Assembly (NCBI RefSeq): GCF_000444995.1
Contig: NC_022042.1
Coordinates: forward strand, 54,165 to 118,164
Direction: 5' to 3'
Origin: Paracoccus aminophilus JCM 7686
Lineage (GTDB): Bacteria > Pseudomonadota > Alphaproteobacteria > Rhodobacterales > Rhodobacteraceae
Length of the DNA stretch: 64,000 nucleotides
Position numbers and translations under genes: made by a program. Positions 28,434-36,777 of the stretch are shown in pieces. The first letter of the stretch is position 1. Every line of letters begins with the position of its first letter. Under the pieces are notes generated by a model that saw nothing but the letters and a program-made list of their open reading frames with translations, was not told where the DNA came from and did no database searches.

Positions 28434-28550
28434 CGACGCCAGCTTCGGGCTTCTCCGTGAGGTCTTTATGCTTGGCTGCGTCAATCCCGCCCCATCATGC
28501 GTTCTGCCCTGCCCCGTGATCCGGCAAGGCCACGCGAGGTTTCTTTAACC

Positions 28551-29069
28551 ATGACGGGCGCTCCGGATCTTGTCAGGCAGCTGCATCGCGGTGAAGGCTC
28601 GCGGCTCCTGCGCTTCTTCCGCCGGGGGCTCGCCTCGCCTCAGGATGCAGCCGATGCGGTGCAGGAAACCTTCCTGCGCATGCTGCGCGCGCCGCGCCCC
28701 GACGAGATCGCCGATCCTCAGGCCTATCTTTACGCGGTGGCGCGTTCGGTCGCGATCGAGGCCGGGCGCCGGACCCATCTCGAGCGCGCGATGATCGCCG
28801 ATCTCCCCGATGCCGTGGACCAGATTGCCAGCGATGCCCCCGAGATCGAGCGCCGCATTGCCGCGAAACAGGAGCTGGTTCTGATGGCCCGCGCCATCCG
28901 GGGCCTGCCAAGGCGATGCCAGCAGGTCTTCATCCTCAGCCGGCTGCACGGCCAGTCGAATGGACAGATCGCCCTCAGCCTCGGGATCTCGCGCAATATG
29001 GTCGAAAAACACATCATGCGCGCGCTGCTGACCTGCCGCGCGCTCCGATGGGAGCTCGCGGGCGGATGA
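28551..29069 (+). CDS. ECF sigma factor, FecI family
   Basis: 172 residues: sigma region 2 (LLRFFRRGLASPQDAADAVQ then ETFLRML, about residues 17-43) and region 4 with a helix-turn-helix (QVFILSRLHGQSNGQIALSL then GISRNMVEKHI, about 125-155). It directs RNA polymerase to iron-uptake genes on signal from FecR. ATG 28551 begins the homologous part. The stop overlaps the FecR start (ATGA at 29066). Confidence 0.92.
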   Translation: MTGAPDLVRQLHRGEGSRLLRFFRRGLASPQDAADAVQETFLRMLRAPRPDEIADPQAYLYAVARSVAIEAGRRTHLERAMIADLPDAVDQIASDAPEIERRIAAKQELVLMARAIRGLPRRCQQVFILSRLHGQSNGQIALSLGISRNMVEKHIMRALLTCRALRWELAGG

Positions 29070-29926
29070 GCATTGACGAGGAAGCCGCTCTTTGGGTCGC
29101 GCGTCTGCAATCCTCGGATGCCACCAATGCCGACCGCGCGGCCTTTGCCAAATGGCAGGACTCCGATCCGCGCCATGCGGCGGCCTATGCGGAACTTCGC
29201 GCGCTTTGGGGCAATCTGGCCGAGATCCGGATCAAATCGCCGCGCAAGCGCCGGGTGCAGGCCACAGGCGCTGTTCTGGTCGTCGCTCTGGCTTTGCTGT
29301 TTGGGCCCGAGCTCGCCCTTCGCCTGCGCGCGGATGCCACGGCGCCGGTCGGGCAAGTGGTCCATATGACCCTGCCCGATGGCAGCCGTCTTGATCTCGA
29401 CAGCGGCGCGGCGGTGGTCCTCGATTTTGACGGGCACAAGCGGCAGGTGCAAGTTCTGCGCGGCACGGTCTTTGCCGAGGTCGTCCCGGACACCCAGCGC
29501 CCATTTCTGATCCAGGCCGACGCGCTGACCGCAAAAGCTGTCGGGACGCGGTACGGCACCAGCGAAACCGGCGTGATCGTCACCGAAGGCACTGTCGAAG
29601 TCAGCACGACTGCCGAAACCCTGACCCTTCACGCCGGAGAGGCCGCCGATCTTGAGGACAACCACCTCAGCGCGCGGACCGCTGACGCCGATGCCGTGGC
29701 TTGGCGGGACGGGCAGTTGGTCTTTTCCAGCCGCCCTCTCTCGCAGGTCTTGGAGGTGCTCGCGCGCTATCGCCATGGTCGCATTCTGCTTTTGAACGAT
29801 AGGGCGGCGGGCAGGCCCGTTTCCGGGGTCTTTGACCTCACCGACACGGATGCCGCCCTGACCGCCCTTGCGGATAGCCTCGGGTTAAGCGTCACACGCC
29901 TGCCGGGTCTGACGCTTTTGCGGTGA
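29066..29926 (+). CDS. FecR-family anti-sigma factor / signal transducer
   Basis: 286 residues: cytoplasmic N-terminal FecR domain (EEAALWVARLQSSD, FAKWQDSDPRHAAAY), one membrane span at about 69-88, and a periplasmic part that receives the signal from the TonB receptor's N-terminal domain. Standard size for FecR. Between the sigma factor and the receptor gene, 84 bases before the receptor. Confidence 0.92.
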   Translation: MSIDEEAALWVARLQSSDATNADRAAFAKWQDSDPRHAAAYAELRALWGNLAEIRIKSPRKRRVQATGAVLVVALALLFGPELALRLRADATAPVGQVVHMTLPDGSRLDLDSGAAVVLDFDGHKRQVQVLRGTVFAEVVPDTQRPFLIQADALTAKAVGTRYGTSETGVIVTEGTVEVSTTAETLTLHAGEAADLEDNHLSARTADADAVAWRDGQLVFSSRPLSQVLEVLARYRHGRILLLNDRAAGRPVSGVFDLTDTDAALTALADSLGLSVTRLPGLTLLR

Positions 29927-30010
29927 AAATTTTCGCTTCGGCGTCAGGAGGCCGCGTGGATCGCACTCTTTCTTATCAAGGGAATAAAAATCCGGGATAG
30001 GGACGACCAG

Positions 30011-32440
30011 ATGAACCTCGCAAGACGAACGAGACTGATGCTGACCGGCGCGGCTTTGGGTTGCGCGTCACTGACGCCAATCACCACCGCTCCGGCTTGG
30101 GCGCAAACCGCGACGATCAATGTCCCTGCCGGGCCGCTTGAACCCGCGCTTCTCGCGCTTGGGCGGCAGGCCGGGCTGACGCTCGCCTACGACAGCAACC
30201 TGACAGCCGGGCGCCGGACCACGGGTGCGCAGGGTGCGCTTTCGCCCAGAGAGGCGTTGGCCAGCGTGCTGTCTGGCACCGGGCTTTCCTATGCTTTCAC
30301 TGGCCCGCGCATGGTGCGCCTCTCGGCACCCGTCGCGGCGGTTCAGGCCGCATCTGACAATGCGATTACGCTTGATACGGTTTACCTGAGCCAGAACAAC
30401 GGGGTGAGCGAGGAGAGCGGACTTTATGCCTATGATGCCCCGACAAGCTCGGCCACGGGGCTTGGTCTGACCATCCGCGAAACCCCGCAATCGGTCAGCG
30501 TCGTGACCAATCAGCGCATGGTCGATGCTGGCGACATCATCTTGAAGGACACGCTGAACCAAACGCCGGGCGTCAATACGGCCTCGCGCTGGGGCGATGC
30601 TCATTGGGGCTTTTACGCGCGCGGCAGCGAGATCTCGAACCTGCAATTCGACGGGCTCAGCCAGCCTGCGGCCTCTTGGGGACAAGAGAGTGCGCCCGAT
30701 GATATGGTGATCTACGACCGGGTCGAGGTCGTGCGCGGCGCGACCGGCTTGATGGAAGGGCCGGGCAATCCTTCGGCCTCGATCAATCTCGTGCGCAAAC
30801 GGCCCTTGGCCGAGGCCCGCAACAGCCTTGATCTGCGCGCCTCTGATTATGGCCGTGCCAGCGTGACCCTGGACAGCTCGCAACCGCTGAACGAAAGCGG
30901 CTCGGTGCGCGGGCGTGTCGTGGCCTATGGTCGGACCGGCGACACTTGGCGCGATGCTCAATCGCAGAAATCCGCGATGATTTACGGCGCGCTCGACATT
31001 GATCTGACCCCAACGACGACCTTGGGTTTTGGCCTCAGCCATCAGAAGGACCGGATCGATGGCTATGCTTGGGGCGGTTTGTGGGTGCGGCCCGATGGCG
31101 GGTCTTATGACTTCCGCCCAAGCGACAATTCGGCGGCGGCGTGGGAGTATCTGTCGCGGCGCCAGACCGTTGCCTCTGTCGATCTGACCCATCGCTTCGA
31201 CAATGGCTGGAACCTGCGCCTCGGCGGTCGAATTGCCGATTCCGACCGCGAATGGCAGGCGAGCGCCGCCTCATGGCAGGATCCGACGCATCTGGTGCGC
31301 AGCGGCACCTCTTCCGACGGTGGCGAGCGGACCGCGACCTTCGGCGCGCGCGCCAATGGCACGGTCCAGCTGTTTGGCCGCGAGCATGAGCTTGCCTTCG
31401 GCGCGGACTGGGCGCGGCTGAAAACCCGGATCACCGATACCGGGGCTTACGAGCTCCCCATTGCGAACCCCTCGCGCCCCAATCCCTGGGAGCATCCGCG
31501 TCCCGGCAACAATGGTATCATCGGCTGGACCGCTTCGGACACCGCGACGCAATGGGGCGTTTTCGCCTCGGGCCGCGTCGCGCTGGCTGACAAGTGGCAT
31601 CTGATCGCGGGCGGCAGGCTTGCGTGGTATGATTACAGCAACAAGATGGGCGATCCCGCCAGCACCTCCGGCTTCAGCACCAAGGCCGAGCCAATCCCTT
31701 ATGTCGGGCTGGTTTACGACATCGCCCCCGATACGACGCTCTATGGCAGCTATACCGGGATTTTCCGCCCGCTGTCCGAGCGCAATCAGCAAGGCGCCCA
31801 GCTCTCGCCCGCGACCGGCTCGAATGCCGAGCTTGGCCTGAAGTCGAGCCTTCTGGATGACGGCCTGCTGGTCTCGGCTGCGCTCTTTCAGACCCGCATG
31901 GACGGGCTGCCGGAAGCCGTCGAGCCCTCGAGCCTGTGCGCACAGCCCGCAGTCGGCTGTTCCCGCGCGGCAGAAACCGTCACCACCCGCGGCCTCGATT
32001 TCGAGCTGAGCGGCGCGATCCGCGAAGGGTGGAACATCTCCTTCGGCTATACCTATGCCGATGCTGCCTATTCGAAAGGCGCGCGCGAGGGGCGGCGGTT
32101 CAATACGGTGACGGTGCCGCGCCATCTGATCAAGCTGAACACGACCTATGCGTTCAAGGATGGGCTGGAGGGGCTGACGGTCGGCGGCTCGATTCAGGCT
32201 CAAAGCGACACCTATTCCGAAGGCACCGCCGTCATGGGCAATCGCGTGCGGCAGAGCCAAGGCGGATATGCCGTGGTCGATGTCATGGCGCGCTATCAGC
32301 TGAATGGCGAAACCGCCGTGCAGCTGAACGTCGACAACCTCTTTGATCGTACCTATCTGACCGGGCTTGGCGTCGGCTGGCCGAACAGCTTCTACGGCCA
32401 GCCGAGGACGGTGTCGCTTTCGTTGCGCAAGACCTTCTGA
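30011..32440 (+). CDS. TonB-dependent siderophore receptor with N-terminal signalling (STN) domain
   Basis: 809 residues. Signal peptide (cleavage near AWAQ, residue 31), then an STN domain (about 33-105, INVPAGPLEPALLALGRQAG) that signals to FecR, a plug domain (TIRETPQSVSVVTNQRM, DTLNQTPGVN, YARGSEISNLQFDG) and a 22-strand outer-membrane barrel ending in an aromatic residue (LSLRKTF). It imports a ferric siderophore through the outer membrane using TonB energy. The FecI/FecR pair directly upstream makes this a complete cell-surface signalling set; no siderophore biosynthesis genes are nearby, so it probably takes up foreign siderophores. Confidence 0.94.
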   Translation: MNLARRTRLMLTGAALGCASLTPITTAPAWAQTATINVPAGPLEPALLALGRQAGLTLAYDSNLTAGRRTTGAQGALSPREALASVLSGTGLSYAFTGPRMVRLSAPVAAVQAASDNAITLDTVYLSQNNGVSEESGLYAYDAPTSSATGLGLTIRETPQSVSVVTNQRMVDAGDIILKDTLNQTPGVNTASRWGDAHWGFYARGSEISNLQFDGLSQPAASWGQESAPDDMVIYDRVEVVRGATGLMEGPGNPSASINLVRKRPLAEARNSLDLRASDYGRASVTLDSSQPLNESGSVRGRVVAYGRTGDTWRDAQSQKSAMIYGALDIDLTPTTTLGFGLSHQKDRIDGYAWGGLWVRPDGGSYDFRPSDNSAAAWEYLSRRQTVASVDLTHRFDNGWNLRLGGRIADSDREWQASAASWQDPTHLVRSGTSSDGGERTATFGARANGTVQLFGREHELAFGADWARLKTRITDTGAYELPIANPSRPNPWEHPRPGNNGIIGWTASDTATQWGVFASGRVALADKWHLIAGGRLAWYDYSNKMGDPASTSGFSTKAEPIPYVGLVYDIAPDTTLYGSYTGIFRPLSERNQQGAQLSPATGSNAELGLKSSLLDDGLLVSAALFQTRMDGLPEAVEPSSLCAQPAVGCSRAAETVTTRGLDFELSGAIREGWNISFGYTYADAAYSKGAREGRRFNTVTVPRHLIKLNTTYAFKDGLEGLTVGGSIQAQSDTYSEGTAVMGNRVRQSQGGYAVVDVMARYQLNGETAVQLNVDNLFDRTYLTGLGVGWPNSFYGQPRTVSLSLRKTF

Positions 32441-32558
32441 TTGGCACCCGCATTCGCGAAGCGCCGTCGGCACTTACCCGGCAGCCCTTGCGGCGGCCTT
32501 TCCGGTCGCGCCTGCTGGGTTTGAACCCGTGACGGCGGGCGCGTCGCGTAGGCGCAGG

Positions 32559-33559
32559 TTGTCCGAGGAGATCCTGCCCGACGGGGATCTCAAGATGCGT
32601 CAGGAGATCTGCCGCCATATCGCCAGGGCGGCACCTCTTCGCAGGCCGAGGATATCATCGTCACCGGTTCGGCCATTCAGGCCTATAACCAGTGCCTCGA
32701 TGCGTTCACTCGCCCCGGCGGCGTGGTTCTGGTCGAGCAGCCCTCCTATTTCCCGATACTGGCCATCCTGCGCCGCCGCGCCCTGCAGGTGGTCGATATC
32801 CATTCGGACCCCGTGACCGGAATCGACTCCGGTGCTTTCCGCGCGCTTCTTGAGACCCACCCCATCCGCGTCGCCCTGCTGATGACCACCAATCACTTTC
32901 CGACCGGCGTCACCTATTCTCCCGCACAGATGGAAAAGCTGGTCAGCATCGCCGCCGCCCGAGACGTCATTATCGTCGAGAACGACATGTTCGGCGATCT
33001 GAGCTATGACGACGCCTCCCGCATCACGCTCAAGCATTTCGATGCCAGTGACAATGTCGTCCAGATCGGCAGCTTCGAATTCACCCTGCCCCCTGAATAT
33101 GGCTATGGCTGGATCGCCTGCGGGCGCCACAAGCGCCAATTGCTGGTGACGCATTACATGAATGGTCACCGCCTGCGCGATGGCTTCATCCAACGCGGAA
33201 TTGCCGATTATCTCGCCGGGCGCAGCTATGACCGCCTGCTGCGCAAGCTGAACCAAAAGCTAGGCGACCGGATGCGGCAGGGCATCGCGATCCTGTCGCA
33301 GCACCTGCCCGCCGATTGCCGCCCCCGTCAGCCAGCGGGCGGCTTCATGTGTTGGCTGGAGCTTCCGTCCTCGACCAACATGGCCCAGCTTTCGGGCGCG
33401 CTCTTCGAGGCAGGGATCAGCGTGCTGCCTGGACCCCTTTTTTCGCTTGGTGACCAAAAGGGAAATTACGCCGCGCTGAATTTTTCATTCCCGTGGACCG
33501 AGCAGAACCTGAACAAAATCGAGCAATTGGCCCGAATTATCACTCGGGGAGAGCCCTAA
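32559..33559 (+). pseudogene. Decayed MocR-type (GntR-aminotransferase) remnant
   Basis: A PLP aminotransferase domain of the MocR type (VVLVEQPSYFPI, TTNHFPTGVTYSPAQM, VENDMFGDL, AGGFMCWLELP, AALNFSF) reads to TAA at 33559. The upstream part (EEILPDGDLKMRQEICRHIA) lies in a different frame, changing near 32624, so there is a frameshift. The N-terminal GntR DNA-binding domain is missing. Where functional members have the PLP lysine (SFSKTL), this copy reads GSFEFTLP. Frameshift, lost domain and lost lysine together mark a pseudogene. Confidence 0.82.
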
Positions 33560-33576
33560 GGCACATCTCCCCCGGC

Positions 33577-33981
33577 CTACTGCGCCTCGGGCACCAGCAT
33601 CATCCCGGCTTTCACAACGGCCTGCCGGTCAAAGCTGAAAATCGCCTCGCAGCCCTGATCCCGGGCGGCGAGCGCAATCATCTGATCGGAAAAACCCGCG
33701 CCGCCCTGACGGTAACGCTCTACGGCAAGCCCGACCCGGTCAGCCGCCTCGATCAGCAACTCCTGCGCAGCGAGCAGACCGTCGAGCGCCCCGGCAATAT
33801 CCTGACGCGACAGGTGATAGGCCCGCTCCAAAACCCAGACGAGCTCGATCACGACCTCGCGGCACAGATAGCCCGGACGCTCTTCGCTCAGACCAGCAAT
33901 CAGCGCCGCCGCCTGCGCGAATTGTTGCGGATCATCTTGCGTCAGAAAGCGCACAAGGACATTCGTATCCAGAGCAATCAC
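33577..33981 (-). CDS. PIN-domain toxin, VapC-like
   Basis: 134 residues with the four acidic residues of an active PIN nuclease: Asp5 (LDTNVLV), Glu46, Asp99 (FSDQMI) and Asp118. VapC toxins cut tRNA or rRNA when free of their antitoxin. The start overlaps the antitoxin stop by 4 bases, the usual VapBC order. Confidence 0.88.
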   Translation of the reverse strand: MIALDTNVLVRFLTQDDPQQFAQAAALIAGLSEERPGYLCREVVIELVWVLERAYHLSRQDIAGALDGLLAAQELLIEAADRVGLAVERYRQGGAGFSDQMIALAARDQGCEAIFSFDRQAVVKAGMMLVPEAQ

Positions 33982-34217
33982 GCGTCACGCGCGCCCGCTG
34001 CGATGGCCCGCTCCATCTCGTCCAGCGAGACCGGCCGCTGCCCCTCACGCCGCAACAGCCCCGCAAGATCCGCGACCGAGCGCGTCCGCATCAGCCGCAC
34101 CTGCCCGTCATCCAAAATGACATAGCGCAGCCGATCGCCAGGCGCCAAAGCCAAGGCCTGCCGCACCGATTTGGGCAAGGTCGTCTGACCTTTGACCGTT
34201 ATCGTCGATTCCGACAT
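33978..34217 (-). CDS. AbrB/MazE-type antitoxin, VapB-like
   Basis: 79 residues. N-terminal swapped-hairpin DNA-binding domain (STITVKGQTTLPKSVRQALA then LAPGDRLRYVI) and a C-terminal tail (VSLDEMERAIAAGA) that would fit into the toxin groove. It neutralises the toxin and represses the pair. First gene of the module. Confidence 0.88.
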   Translation of the reverse strand: MSESTITVKGQTTLPKSVRQALALAPGDRLRYVILDDGQVRLMRTRSVADLAGLLRREGQRPVSLDEMERAIAAGARDA

Positions 34218-34651
34218 GGTATCACCAATGCGTTTTCTAAAACTCCCTTACATATAGCCATTCCAGCTTACCCTCACAAGCCCCCCACGACGCCGCGCCA
34301 TTTGCCCGCGCAAGACCGGCCCGATCACGACCAAGCGTTGCGCTTTCTTCATCATCCAAATACCCAAAAACGCCGCAATCCCCGCTGATCTCAGCACTTT
34401 CTCGGCCACCAGTCTCCACCAATCTCAAGCGCAATTCGCCCAAGGGAAAACTTCGCCATCTTTCACGCGAATTTTGGAAATTTAATCCCCGTCTCTTCGG
34501 GGAATTCGGCTTGACCGGAGTGATCCCGGCGCGTCATTTGCATGGACCCGGATTGTGCCATTCGCCTGCTTTTACAGGGCCGGGAAGACCACAATTCCTG
34601 ACATGATGACGCGCTGACCGGCGGTGAAGGGCCGGAGGAAGTAGAGAGAAG
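34218..34651. other. Intergenic stretch upstream of the CMD-like gene
   Basis: 434 bases, AT-richer than the surroundings. A small hairpin CCCCG-tctctt-CGGGG lies at 34487-34502. A 68-codon minus-strand frame at 34237-34443 has no family resemblance or ribosome-binding site and is not called as a gene. The right end has GGAGGAAGTAGAGAGAAG before ATG 34652, so the promoter for that gene should lie here. Confidence 0.4.
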
Positions 34652-35173
34652 ATGAGCCTGGTAGACCGCCTCGATCAATCCGGCCCGGTGACGGATCCTG
34701 AACTCGCCGGAATTGTTGCCCGTCTGAATGAGGCCGAGGGGCGCTTGACCAATATGAAGGCGACGCTTCTGCATTCGCTGCCCGCGCTCGAAGCATTCGA
34801 GGGCTGGAAAGCGGTGAAATCCGCCGTGCGCGATCTGGTCGGAGACCACGGTGTTGCGGTTTATTCTCACGCGATTTCAACGCGTTCTGGCTGCCTGTTG
34901 TGCTCTGCCTATTTCCGCCGTTTGCTCATCTCGGAAGGAATAGAGCCCGACGCTTGGGAGCCTTTGGGCGATGATGCTTTGCTCGTCGATCTCGGCGCGG
35001 TGATTGCCGAAGCGGGGCGGATCAATGCCGATCTCGCGGCCAGATTGCGCGCGCGTTTCGATCAGGCCGCGATTGTCAATCTGACCGCCTATGGCGCGAC
35101 GATGCTCGCGACCAATGCGTTCAATACCGCCCTTGGCGTGGCGGTTGATGATTATCTTCAGCCTTATCAATAA
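34652..35173 (+). CDS. Carboxymuconolactone-decarboxylase-like (AhpD-fold) protein
   Basis: 173 residues, all-helical by composition. A CxxC pair (CLLC, Cys81/Cys84) follows a helix (VAVYSHAISTRSG), the layout of AhpD/CMD-fold peroxidase-related proteins. The histidine that usually follows the second cysteine is absent (SAYFRR), so peroxidase relay activity is uncertain. Strong ribosome-binding site. It stands alone and shares a two-way terminator with the convergent PLP-enzyme gene. Confidence 0.7.
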   Translation: MSLVDRLDQSGPVTDPELAGIVARLNEAEGRLTNMKATLLHSLPALEAFEGWKAVKSAVRDLVGDHGVAVYSHAISTRSGCLLCSAYFRRLLISEGIEPDAWEPLGDDALLVDLGAVIAEAGRINADLAARLRARFDQAAIVNLTAYGATMLATNAFNTALGVAVDDYLQPYQ

Positions 35174-35179
35174 GAAAAA

Positions 35180-35200
35180 GCGGGGCATCCATTGCCCCGC
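35180..35200. terminator. Two-way terminator between convergent genes
   Basis: GCGGGGC-atccatt-GCCCCGC, flanked on the left by a run of A (35175-35179; T-rich on the minus strand) and on the right by CGTTT. It can end both the CMD-like gene (plus) and the PLP-enzyme gene (minus), more strongly the latter. Confidence 0.75.
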
Positions 35201-35211
35201 CGTTTCGCGCC

Positions 35212-36414
35212 TTAAAGGCTATCCAAAGCGCGCTCGAGATCGTCGAGAATATCATCGACATTTTCCAGCCCGACCGACAGCCGCAAAAGCCCATCCGAAA
35301 TCCCATGCTTTTCGCGCTCTTCCGCGCTGTAAATCGCATGGGTCATCGAGGCCGGATGCTGGATCAGAGTTTCCGCATCGCCAAGGCTGACCGCGCGGGT
35401 TACCAGCTCCAGCCGGTTCATCAGCGCCATGCCTTCGGCCATCCCCCCGTCGAGCTCGAACGAGATCAGCCCGCCAAAGCCCGACATCTGCCGCTTGGCG
35501 ATCTCATGCTCGGCGAAGCTTTCGAGCCCCGGATAAGAGACCGACGCGACCTTGGCGTGGCCTTCAAGCAGCCGCGCAACCTTCATCGCCGACGACGAAT
35601 GACGCTCGACCCGCAGTTCCAGCGTCTTCAGCCCGCGCAAAAGCAGGAAGCAGTTGAAGGGCGACAGCGTCGCGCCCGTCACCCAGCGCAGCCCGGTCTG
35701 ACGGACCTTTTGCAGCGTCTCGGCGCGGCCAACGACCAGACCGGCCAGCACATCACCATGCCCGCCGATATATTTCGTCGCCGAATGCAGCACGATATCC
35801 GCGCCATGTTCGAGCGGGCGCTGCAGGATCGGCGTGGCGAAGGTGTTGTCAACGACGACCTCGGCGCCATGGGCATGGGCGATCGCAGCAACCGCGGCAA
35901 TGTCGATCACCCGCAGGTTCGGGTTCGCGGGGGTCTCGAAATAGACGAGCTTCGTCTTCGGGCCAAGCGCCGCTTCCAATGTCTCGGGCCGGGTGAAATC
36001 GGCCAGTTTCACCGAGATCCCCCAACGCGGCAGCGCCTGCGTGAAATAGGCATAGGCATTGCCGTAGAGCGTATGGTCGATCACGACCTCGTCGCCCGCA
36101 TCCAGAAGCGAGAGCATCGTGCCCGAAATCGCGGCCATGCCCGAGCCCAAAGCAATCGCGGTCTCGCCGCCCTCAAGGCTCGCGATGCGCTCTTCGAGAA
36201 TGGTCTGGGTCGGGTTCTTGGTCCGCCCGTAGATATAGCCCTTACGCTCACCCCGGAAGAGCTCGGAGCCCTGCTCGGCCGTCTCGAAAGCATAGGTCGA
36301 GGTCATGTAGATCGGCGGCGTCAGCGCGCCGTTTTCGGTCGCGGGATCATAGCCCAGATGGATCGCGCGGGTCGAAAGGCCGGGCTGGCGGTTGCGGCGG
36401 GAGGTCTCGGTCAT
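35212..36414 (-). CDS. Cystathionine gamma-synthase / methionine gamma-lyase family PLP enzyme
   Basis: 400 residues. Landmarks: STRAIHLGYDP, YIYGRTKNPTQ, ALGSGMAAISGTM, VVDNTFATP, PLP lysine in HSATKYIGGHGDV (Lys214), LSVGLEN near the end. Members do gamma- or beta-elimination or replacement on sulfur amino acids. The position of the MGL-specific cysteine (LYGCTF) reads LYGNAY here, so plain methionine gamma-lyase activity is doubtful; cystathionine or O-acylhomoserine chemistry is equally possible. ATG 36414 begins the conserved part. Divergent from the FAD enzyme at 36778. Confidence 0.88.
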   Translation of the reverse strand: MTETSRRNRQPGLSTRAIHLGYDPATENGALTPPIYMTSTYAFETAEQGSELFRGERKGYIYGRTKNPTQTILEERIASLEGGETAIALGSGMAAISGTMLSLLDAGDEVVIDHTLYGNAYAYFTQALPRWGISVKLADFTRPETLEAALGPKTKLVYFETPANPNLRVIDIAAVAAIAHAHGAEVVVDNTFATPILQRPLEHGADIVLHSATKYIGGHGDVLAGLVVGRAETLQKVRQTGLRWVTGATLSPFNCFLLLRGLKTLELRVERHSSSAMKVARLLEGHAKVASVSYPGLESFAEHEIAKRQMSGFGGLISFELDGGMAEGMALMNRLELVTRAVSLGDAETLIQHPASMTHAIYSAEEREKHGISDGLLRLSVGLENVDDILDDLERALDSL

Positions 36415-36777
36415 CTTATCCTCGATCGGCTTTGGCAGGCGGGCGCGACATGCGCGGGCAAGCCTTTGAATCTGTGTCATTTCGCCCCGTCGGGCGGGCC
36501 GCCTACCTAGAATGGCCCCATCAGGTCCACCGGGCAGTTGGCGGCGAATTTCCTGAGCAATGCCTAGCATTCTCGGGCAAAAAGTGTCAATAAAAGGAAC
36601 TGAATATCATTATTAGGAACAAATTTTCTCGCGTTCCGGGAGGTGGCAGGGGTGATCTGCCACCCGAGCCCGCCACAAGAGAAGAATCACGAAAGATCCG
36701 ACGGAAGCGATTCGCCGTGATCGATCCGAATGAAGGCAAAGGACCGCCCTGATCGCGGGCGGCGATTGGATGAACCC
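36415..36777. promoter_or_regulatory. Divergent control region with two weak IclR-like boxes
   Basis: 363 bases between the PLP enzyme and the FAD enzyme. The middle is AT-rich and carries AGGAACTGAATATCA (36595-36609) and AGGAACAAATTTTCT (36615-36629), 20 bases apart, matching the operator at 44533/47149 at 10-11 of 15 bases. A role in common control is tentative. Confidence 0.4.

Noticed and set aside
34237..34443. A 68-codon minus-strand frame in the gap before the CMD-like gene
   Set aside because: No ribosome-binding site, no family resemblance; kept as intergenic.
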